The notes beneath the pieces are model-generated. The model did no database searches. It saw nothing but the letters and a program-made list of their open reading frames with translations, and was not told where the DNA came from. 6,639 nt of DNA from contig DKER01000113.1 of assembly GCA_002452555.1 (NCBI GenBank), positions 1 through 6,639 of the forward strand, written 5' to 3'. This stretch comes from Fidelibacterota bacterium UBA6817. GTDB lineage: Bacteria; Fidelibacterota; Fidelibacteria; Fidelibacterales; Fidelibacteraceae. The translations under genes were made by a program, and so were the position numbers. Within the stretch, counting starts at the first letter, position 1; each line of letters opens with the position of its first letter. Positions 1 to 4,696 of this stretch are shown here, piece after piece.

Positions 1-128
1 TGAACTCTTGAACCCATGAACTCTTGAGCCCATGAGCCCATGAACTCTTGAACTCTTGAACCCATGAACTCTTGAGCCCATGAACTCTTGAGCCCATGAA
101 CTCATGATCTCTCAACCTCTCAACTCAT
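1..128. repeat. 8-bp tandem repeat array (TGARCYCW family)
   Basis: The first 104 bases divide without a gap into 13 octamers fitting TGARCYCW. Two classes alternate irregularly: class A is TGAACTCT (six copies) and class B is TGARCCCA (six copies: four TGAGCCCA, two TGAACCCA). The thirteenth unit, TGAACTCA, is a hybrid. Three diverged octamers in the same register follow (TGATCTCT, CAACCTCT, CAACTCAT) and reach position 128, one base before the stop codon of the minus-strand gene at 130-390. The array is open at the left window edge, so its full length is unknown. Units are contiguous with no spacers, so it is not a CRISPR array. Function is unknown. A second block of the family lies at 4191-4290. 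Confidence 0.95.
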
Positions 129-129
129 A

Positions 130-390
130 TCATTCATCCAATTCAAGTTCAATTATCTCTGATTTAACACCTTTGATCACACTTATTTTTCGGGAAAGTT
201 CCTGGTTCTGCTCATCTGATCCGCATAATTCCAGTATTAATAATCCCTTTTCACTGCAATTTTCCAATACTCCGTCATGAATTCCCAGACGGGTTTTAAT
301 GATACAACCCCATGCTGTCAGGACTTTTTGCAGGTTGACAGCAGCATCCTTGCGTTTGCCGATCAATACCAGCAGAATAACTTTTTTCAT
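130..390 (-). CDS. small ACT-like protein, TM1266/putative iron-only hydrogenase system regulator family
   Basis: This gene encodes 86 residues. ATG at 388-390 is preferred because AAAGGA lies 9 bases upstream; an in-frame TTG at 418-420 would add ten residues but has no comparable site. The protein looks like one small alpha/beta ferredoxin-fold (ACT-like) domain: a hydrophobic first strand (KKVILLVLIG), a helix (about 12-26), the segment GCIIKTRLGIHDG (28-40), a second strand GLLILELCG (49-57), a helix (60-71) and a closing strand after IKGVKS. That order resembles the TM1266 family, which takes its name from members near [FeFe]-hydrogenase maturation genes. No HydE, HydF, HydG or hydrogenase gene is visible here, so the name may not describe its job. 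It could be a small-ligand-sensing or protein-binding regulator, but no ligand site can be read. It is divergent from nusB, and its stop codon abuts the octamer array. The family call is from memory. Confidence 0.72.
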   Translation of the reverse strand: MKKVILLVLIGKRKDAAVNLQKVLTAWGCIIKTRLGIHDGVLENCSEKGLLILELCGSDEQNQELSRKISVIKGVKSEIIELELDE

Positions 391-421
391 CGTATTTCTT
401 CCTTTATGATTATTCTTCAAC

Positions 422-458
422 TGTCTCTTAAAAATAAGAGTTTAAAAAGAATGAGACA
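422..458. repeat. nested inverted repeats in the divergent intergenic region
   Basis: An outer inverted repeat, TGTCTC (422-427) and GAGACA (453-458), encloses an inner one, CTCTTA (425-430) and TAAGAG (435-440), with loop AAAA. The left arms overlap, so the two hairpins are mutually exclusive as folded RNA. The element lies 32-68 bases upstream of the ATG of the minus-strand small gene, so it could be in its 5' leader or be an operator. It lacks a clear GC-rich stem followed by a U-tract, so a standard terminator is unlikely. Stems are only 6 bp and the region is AT-rich, so chance is a real possibility. Confidence 0.35.
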
Positions 459-480
459 CGTAAAAATTCTCATAATCCTG

Positions 481-494
481 TATTGATATCAATA
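481..494. promoter_or_regulatory. perfect 14-bp palindrome, candidate operator
   Basis: TATTGATATCAATA reads identically on both strands. It sits about midway between the divergent starts of the small ACT-like gene (390) and nusB (581). It covers the candidate -35 hexamer of the nusB promoter at 483-488. The dyad symmetry and position suit a dimeric repressor or other DNA-binding regulator, but no regulator is identifiable and no second copy was seen in the window. Confidence 0.4.
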
Positions 495-511
495 AGCTTT
501 TGTCGTAATAT
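483..511 (+). promoter_or_regulatory. candidate sigma70-type promoter for nusB-secA
   Basis: TTGATA (483-488), a 17-base spacer and TAATAT (506-511) give a -35/-10 pair with good spacing. The -35 matches TTGACA at five of six positions and the -10 matches TATAAT at four of six. Transcription would begin near 518-520, leaving a leader of about 60 bases before nusB. The -35 lies inside the 14-bp palindrome. AT-rich DNA yields such matches easily, and Bacteroidetes-type housekeeping promoters use a different consensus (TTTG with TAnnTTTG), which I did not find at proper spacing here. Confidence 0.35.
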
Positions 512-580
512 TAAAGTTGTGAAACCGGATATTTTGAAAATTTCGAAAACAAATACGTATGATCAGAGGATATGTGATTT

Positions 581-1036
581 ATGATGAAACTACGCCGGCA
601 GGCAAGAGAAATGGCATTGCAGGTACTTTATGCACTTGAGATAAGCCATGAACCTATCGACCAGATAATCTCTGATGTAATAATCCTGAATGAAAATGCA
701 GAGTGTGATGAAGTCCTTATGCGTGAGCTCGTTATGAAAGCAGTTAGTAACAGGGAAGCCATTGATGAAAGGATACGGGACAGGTCCAGGAACTGGGACT
801 TTAACCGGATTGCTTTAATTGATAAAATCATTCTCAGGCAATCCATTGCAGAATTGATTTTCTGTGAGGATATTCCTCCCCGGGTTACTATCTCCGAAGC
901 TATTGAACTGGCAAAGAAATTTTCTACTGAAGACAGTCATGTTTTTATTAACGGGTTGCTGGACAGGATTTTCCACGACTTAATTGATGAGGGCCGGATT
1001 TTTCCGGAAATATTTGAAAAGCAGGAGAAAGAATGA
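581..1036 (+). CDS. nusB: transcription antitermination factor NusB
   Basis: NusB binds boxA RNA together with NusE (ribosomal protein S10) and helps RNA polymerase read through rRNA operons. The 151-residue protein has the usual family length. It opens with RRQAREMALQVLYALE (5-20), the classic NusB first helix. Its conserved C-terminal half includes NRIALIDKIILRQSIAEL (75-92), the PPRVTISEAIELAKKF stretch (99-114) and FINGLLDRI (122-130). The whole chain is predicted helical and cytosolic, with no signal peptide or membrane segment. AGAGGA at 565-570 sits 10 bases before the ATG at 581. A second ATG follows at once, so the true start may be 584. The stop TGA overlaps the secA start in an ATGA, pointing to one transcript and translational coupling. 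The last 15-20 residues are charged and less conserved. Confidence 0.95.
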   Translation: MMKLRRQAREMALQVLYALEISHEPIDQIISDVIILNENAECDEVLMRELVMKAVSNREAIDERIRDRSRNWDFNRIALIDKIILRQSIAELIFCEDIPPRVTISEAIELAKKFSTEDSHVFINGLLDRIFHDLIDEGRIFPEIFEKQEKE

Positions 1037-4000
1037 TTTTTGATTTGATTAAACGGATTTTCGGAACGAGTTCTGACAGATATATAAAAAGTATATCACA
1101 CTATATAGAGAGTATTAATGCGCATTATGAATCGTTAGTGGATAAAAGCGATGATGAACTCAGAGAACGTGTTCGGGAAATGGTTGAATATATTGAATCC
1201 AGACGACAGGAAGCCCGTAGAAACGGAGAGGAGCAGGGCCTTTCAGATGAGCAGACAGACGAGGCAATTTATACAGCCGAGCAGGATGCTCTGAATGAAT
1301 TGATGGCAGAAGCCTTTGCTATTGTGAAACAAGCTTGTAAACGGTTAATGGGTAAAGAAATCAGGGTTATGGGACAGAGTCAGACGTGGGATATGATTCC
1401 TTTTGATGTCCAACTGCTGGGTGCTATTGTTCTTCACAGGGGTGATATTGCAGAAATGAAAACCGGTGAAGGAAAAACACTGGTGGCAACCATGCCCGTC
1501 TTTCTAAATGCTTTGACAAAAAGAGGGGTTAATGTTGTAACGGTCAATGATTATCTGGCTGAACGCGATTCACAGTGGATGGGTGTGATTTATGATTTTC
1601 TTGGTTTGTCTGTTGGCACAATTCTGAACACAATGCCTCCGGACGTCAGAAAAGAAAATTATGCGAAAGATATTGTTTACGGAACAAACAATGAATTCGG
1701 TTTTGACTATCTGCGGGATAATATGGCTGTCAGTATGGAAGGGGTTGTTCAGAGGGGTCATTATTATGCCATCGTTGATGAAGTGGACAGTGTTCTGATA
1801 GATGAAGCCCGAACCCCGTTGATTATATCCGGTCCCGTCCAGTCCAATACTCATGAATCCTATAAAAACCTCAGAAGCAGTATTGAAAAACTGGTCCGGG
1901 CGCAGGAACGGTATGTAAACGGGCTTTTAGTAGAATTAAAACGCGGTAACGATTCCATGGAAGATATGAAGAGAGGAACTATTCTTCTCCAATGTCATCA
2001 TGGTTTACCCAAGCACCCCGGATTGCTGAAAATTCTGGAAGAGTCCGGTATGAAAAAGCTAATCCATGATACAGAATCATACTACATGCAGGAAAAACGT
2101 CTTCATGAAGTAGATGAGGATCTTTTTTATACTATTGATGAAAGAAGTCATGTTATTGATATCACAGAGAAGGGGCGGCAATTGCTGGCCCCCAATGACC
2201 CGGATCAGTTTATAATTCCGGATATCGGCGATGAATTTGCAAAAATCGATCAGAAACCGGAACTGTCCGATCAGGAAAAACAGGAAGAAAAAGACAGGAT
2301 CCAAAGGCTTCACAGCCGGCGCAGCGAAACGATACATAATCTCCATCAATTGCTTAGGGCATATTCTTTATACAACCGGGATGTCGATTATGTCGTCAAA
2401 GATGGCAAGGTTTTAATTGTTGATGAGTTTACGGGCCGTATTTTGCCTGGAAGACGTTACAGCGACGGCCTTCATCAGGCAATTGAGGCAAAGGAAAAAG
2501 TCCGCATCGAAGGAGAAAATCAAACGCTTGCCACGATTACGCTTCAGAATTATTTCCGCATGTATGATAAGCTGGCAGGTATGACAGGTACGGCTGAAAC
2601 AGAAGCTGCTGAATTCGGGGAAATTTATAAACTGGATGTTGTCAGCATTCCAACAAATAAACCGGTTGTAAGAAATGACAGAAATGACGTGATTTACCGG
2701 TCTAAACGCGAAAAATACCGTGCTATTATTGAGGAAATTATACACTCCTATAAATCCGGACAGCCTGTATTGGTGGGCACAATCAGCGTGGAAGTTTCTG
2801 AAATGCTAAGCAAAATGCTGCAGCGGGCCGGTATCCCCCACAATGTCCTTAATGCAAAACAGCATCAACGTGAAGCTGAAATTGTTGCTCGTGCCGGTCA
2901 TTACGGTGCTGTTACGATAGCAACCAATACGGCAGGTCGCGGAACGGATATTAAGATTACGGATGAAACCCGTAATTTGGGCGGGCTCAAGATTGTGGGT
3001 ACTGAGCGGCATGAATCACGGAGAATCGACCTTCAGCTCAAAGGCCGATCCGGTCGTCAGGGTGATCCGGGTGAAAGTGTTTTCTTCCTTTCACTCGAAG
3101 ATGATCTGATGCGCCTGTTTGGCTCTGAAAGAGTCAGTTCTATAATGGACCGCATGGGCATTGAAGAAGGAGAAGTTATCTCTCATCCCATGATATCGCG
3201 ATCCATCGAACGGGCACAAAAGAAAGTGGAAGAACGGAACTTTGCCATTCGTAAACACCTTCTGGAATATGATGATGTGATGAATATGCAAAGGGAAGTT
3301 ATTTATGATCGCAGGAATTATGCTTTGCACGGCGGTAATCTCAGGGATGAGATTTATAGTATGCTGGAAAAGTATATCCGGGAAACTATTGGAAAGTTTA
3401 CGGCTGAAGATGATATACATGAATGGGATTGGGATGGTCTCCGGCAAGAGACGATCAATGTTTTGATGACAGATGTTCATTATGATGATATTAGCGGAAC
3501 AGAGCCCGGGAAAATTGATCGTGATGATGTTTTCAGGTTTATACATGAACAGGCTTTGACCACATACAAACGTAAACAGCAAATCATTCCTCCGGAAATT
3601 ATGGGTCGGTTGGAACGGTGGGCTTATCTGATGACTGTTGATAATATATGGAAAGAACATTTATTTGAACTGGATCAGTTGAAAGAAGGAATCGGACTCC
3701 AGGCATATGGTCAGAAAGATCCGTTGATCGCTTATAAATCCGAAGCCTATAAGATGTTTGAGGATATGCTTAGCCGGATTGACAGAGAATCTCTTCGTTT
3801 AATCTACCGAACCGAAATTCGTATGGAAGCTGAACCCCGTCCTGAGCAAAAACCGGTTAATATGGTGACGAGACATGCCTCTACAGATAATATGGCTTAT
3901 GAACAAACCGGGAGGCAATCCGCCGAACCGGCTCAGACAGGAAAACATCAGCCCCTTCGCAGGACCGAAAGAAAAGTAGGACGAAATGAACCGTGTCCAT

Positions 4001-4041
4001 GCGGCAGCGGAAAAAAATATAAACACTGTTGCGGAGCATGA
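1033..4041 (+). CDS. secA: preprotein translocase ATPase SecA, long form with SEC-C zinc motif
   Basis: SecA is the cytosolic, membrane-associated motor that uses ATP to push preproteins through SecYEG. Visible parts in order: Walker A in MKTGEGKT (142-149); YGTNNEFGFDYLRDN (216-230); Walker B in VDEVDSVLIDEARTP (248-262); preprotein cross-linking region from about 230 to 460; DEFTGRILPGRRYSDGLHQA (464-483); nucleotide-binding domain 2 with TNTAGRGTDI (631-640) and GRSGRQGDPG (671-680); HLLEYDDVM (742-750); helical scaffold/wing region to about 925. A charged linker (930-980) leads to a terminal SEC-C motif with C988, C990, C999 and C1000, which binds zinc and in other SecA proteins contacts SecB or ribosomes. 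At 1002 residues it exceeds E. coli SecA (901); the excess lies mainly at about 280-430. AGGAG ends 5 bases before the ATG, which overlaps the nusB stop. All core motifs are intact. Confidence 0.98.
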   Translation: MIFDLIKRIFGTSSDRYIKSISHYIESINAHYESLVDKSDDELRERVREMVEYIESRRQEARRNGEEQGLSDEQTDEAIYTAEQDALNELMAEAFAIVKQACKRLMGKEIRVMGQSQTWDMIPFDVQLLGAIVLHRGDIAEMKTGEGKTLVATMPVFLNALTKRGVNVVTVNDYLAERDSQWMGVIYDFLGLSVGTILNTMPPDVRKENYAKDIVYGTNNEFGFDYLRDNMAVSMEGVVQRGHYYAIVDEVDSVLIDEARTPLIISGPVQSNTHESYKNLRSSIEKLVRAQERYVNGLLVELKRGNDSMEDMKRGTILLQCHHGLPKHPGLLKILEESGMKKLIHDTESYYMQEKRLHEVDEDLFYTIDERSHVIDITEKGRQLLAPNDPDQFIIPDIGDEFAKIDQKPELSDQEKQEEKDRIQRLHSRRSETIHNLHQLLRAYSLYNRDVDYVVKDGKVLIVDEFTGRILPGRRYSDGLHQAIEAKEKVRIEGENQTLATITLQNYFRMYDKLAGMTGTAETEAAEFGEIYKLDVVSIPTNKPVVRNDRNDVIYRSKREKYRAIIEEIIHSYKSGQPVLVGTISVEVSEMLSKMLQRAGIPHNVLNAKQHQREAEIVARAGHYGAVTIATNTAGRGTDIKITDETRNLGGLKIVGTERHESRRIDLQLKGRSGRQGDPGESVFFLSLEDDLMRLFGSERVSSIMDRMGIEEGEVISHPMISRSIERAQKKVEERNFAIRKHLLEYDDVMNMQREVIYDRRNYALHGGNLRDEIYSMLEKYIRETIGKFTAEDDIHEWDWDGLRQETINVLMTDVHYDDISGTEPGKIDRDDVFRFIHEQALTTYKRKQQIIPPEIMGRLERWAYLMTVDNIWKEHLFELDQLKEGIGLQAYGQKDPLIAYKSEAYKMFEDMLSRIDRESLRLIYRTEIRMEAEPRPEQKPVNMVTRHASTDNMAYEQTGRQSAEPAQTGKHQPLRRTERKVGRNEPCPCGSGKKYKHCCGA

Positions 4042-4042
4042 A

Positions 4043-4175
4043 AGTCAGTAGCCGGTAGCCGGTAGCCAGTAGTCGGCAGTGGTCAGTGGTCAGTCATCAG
4101 TGGTCAGTTGACAGTGGGCAGTTGACAGTGAGCAGTCGACAGTAGTCAGTCGTCAGTGGGCAGTCGACTGTCGAC
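4043..4175. repeat. 7-bp tandem repeat array (AGTNNNC family)
   Basis: Starting one base after the secA stop codon, 19 heptamers run in perfect register. The first four are AGTCAGT, AGCCGGT (twice) and AGCCAGT. The rest fit AGTNNNC, including AGTGGTC (three copies), AGTTGAC (two), AGTGGGC (two) and AGTCGAC (two). The final unit is TGTCGAC. The first three bases are nearly fixed while the centre varies. The 3' end contains overlapping palindromes CAGTCGACTG (4161-4170) and CTGTCGACAG (4168-4177). A 9-bp inverted repeat, GTCGACAGT (4135-4143) with ACTGTCGAC (4167-4175), could form a hairpin. There is no U-tract, so it is not a standard terminator. Similar short tandem heptamers (STRR) are described in cyanobacteria, but that parallel is only formal. 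Confidence 0.93.
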
Positions 4176-4190
4176 AGAACCGGTTGGATT

Positions 4191-4290
4191 ACCTCTCAAC
4201 GTTTCAACCTCTCAACCTTTGAACTTCTGAGCTCATGAACCCATGAACTCTTAAACAGCGAGCACCGGGAGCCTCAACCTCTCAACGTTT
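4191..4290. repeat. second block of the 8-bp repeat family
   Basis: From 4196 to 4259 the sequence parses as octamers in register: TCAACGTT, TCAACCTC, TCAACCTT, TGAACTTC, TGAGCTCA, TGAACCCA, TGAACTCT and TAAACAGC. After a 14-base interruption (4260-4273) come TCAACCTC and TCAACGTT. The 17-mer TGAACCCATGAACTCTT at 4236-4252 is identical to positions 9-25 and 57-73. ACCTCTCAACGTTT occurs at both 4191-4204 and 4277-4290, bracketing the block. The right edge runs into the stop codon (4289-4291) of the response regulator gene. Copies are more diverged than at 1-104, suggesting an older or decaying array. No terminator or gene is visible inside. Confidence 0.88.
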
Positions 4291-4669
4291 AAACCTGCTT
4301 ATTCTTCATCTTATTCAATTTAAACATGATGATTTCACTGAGCTTTTCAACGTCAAATGGTTTGGTTATATAGTTATCGGCACCAATTTCATAAGCATCC
4401 TCCAAATCCTGCATCTGACCTTTCGCCGATAACATAAAGATTGGGATGTCGCGTGTATCAGGATTCTTTTTCAGGCGGGAACACACTTCAAGTCCGTCAA
4501 TTTCAGGCATCATAATATCAAGAAGGATCAAATCCGGTTTTTCACTGACAGCTTTTTCCAGTCCGTCCTTCCCGTCTACAGCCAACACAACCTCAAAGCC
4601 ATCCAGGATAAGGTTGTACTTTACCAATTTTCGAATATTCTCTTCGTCATCCACAACCAGTATTTTCAT
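4289..4669 (-). CDS. single-domain response regulator (CheY-like receiver)
   Basis: The 126-residue protein is one receiver domain with no DNA-binding or enzymatic output domain. Receiver residues are all present: acidic pair D7/D8 (VVDDEE), phospho-acceptor D51 in LILLDIMMPEIDGLEV, S81 in the switch position (MLSAKG), aromatic Y100 and K103 in ITKPF. It should accept phosphate from a histidine kinase and signal by binding a partner, or act as a phosphate sink or relay. The gene starts 27 bases after the end of the PAS kinase on the same strand, so that kinase is its likely partner. GAGAGG lies 5 bases before the ATG, inside the loop of a small hairpin. Its stop codon lies at the edge of the octamer repeat block, leaving no room for a separate terminator. 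Lack of an output domain means the regulated process cannot be read from sequence. Confidence 0.93.
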   Translation of the reverse strand: MKILVVDDEENIRKLVKYNLILDGFEVVLAVDGKDGLEKAVSEKPDLILLDIMMPEIDGLEVCSRLKKNPDTRDIPIFMLSAKGQMQDLEDAYEIGADNYITKPFDVEKLSEIIMFKLNKMKNKQV

Positions 4670-4685
4670 ATTGACCTCTCAATAT
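4668..4685 (-). promoter_or_regulatory. hairpin over the response regulator RBS and start codon
   Basis: ATATTGA (4668-4674) and TCAATAT (4679-4685) are perfect inverted repeats around a 4-base loop. In the minus-strand mRNA this is a 7-bp stem with GAGG, the core of the ribosome binding site, as the loop. The A and U of the AUG pair within the 3' arm. It could reduce initiation on the receiver gene relative to the kinase, or make it depend on ribosomes arriving from the kinase gene. The stem is AU-rich and weak, and one such hairpin is not far from chance expectation in this much sequence. Confidence 0.35.
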
Positions 4686-4696
4686 ATTTTTAAAAA

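Noticed and set aside
1..104. tRNA-like GGTTCA elements (minus-strand GGGTTCAAG resembles a T-loop).
   Set aside because: The match comes from the octamer itself and repeats every 8-16 bp; no cloverleaf stems or acceptor end can be drawn.
1..105. An open minus-strand reading frame from an ATG at 103-105 through the octamer array to the window edge.
   Set aside because: The reverse-complement octamers contain almost no stop triplets in any frame, so openness is a by-product of the repeat. No protein-like composition is seen and the frame runs off the window.
1..128. CRISPR array.
   Set aside because: Units are 8 bp and contiguous, with no unique spacers and no cas genes in the window.
418..420. 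TTG start for the small ACT-like gene, adding ten residues.
   Set aside because: The ATG at 388-390 has a well-spaced AAAGGA and begins right at the first hydrophobic strand; the extra residues are polar and include the ribosome binding site itself.
3091..3660. A long minus-strand open frame inside secA.
   Set aside because: It is antisense to conserved SecA motifs, has no recognisable domain or good ribosome binding site, and is a shadow frame.
4178..4185. AACCGGTT palindrome as a terminator stem.
   Set aside because: It is only 4 bp per arm with no loop, and no U-tract follows on either strand.
4043..4290. Replication origin or plasmid iterons.
   Set aside because: Iterons are usually longer and nearly identical. 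No DnaA-box cluster, AT-rich unwinding region or replication initiator gene is visible.
4670..4683. A further octamer repeat copy upstream of the receiver gene (TTGAGAGG resembles the repeat's reverse complement).
   Set aside because: It is a single 8-9 base match overlapping the purine-rich ribosome binding site, which explains it better.
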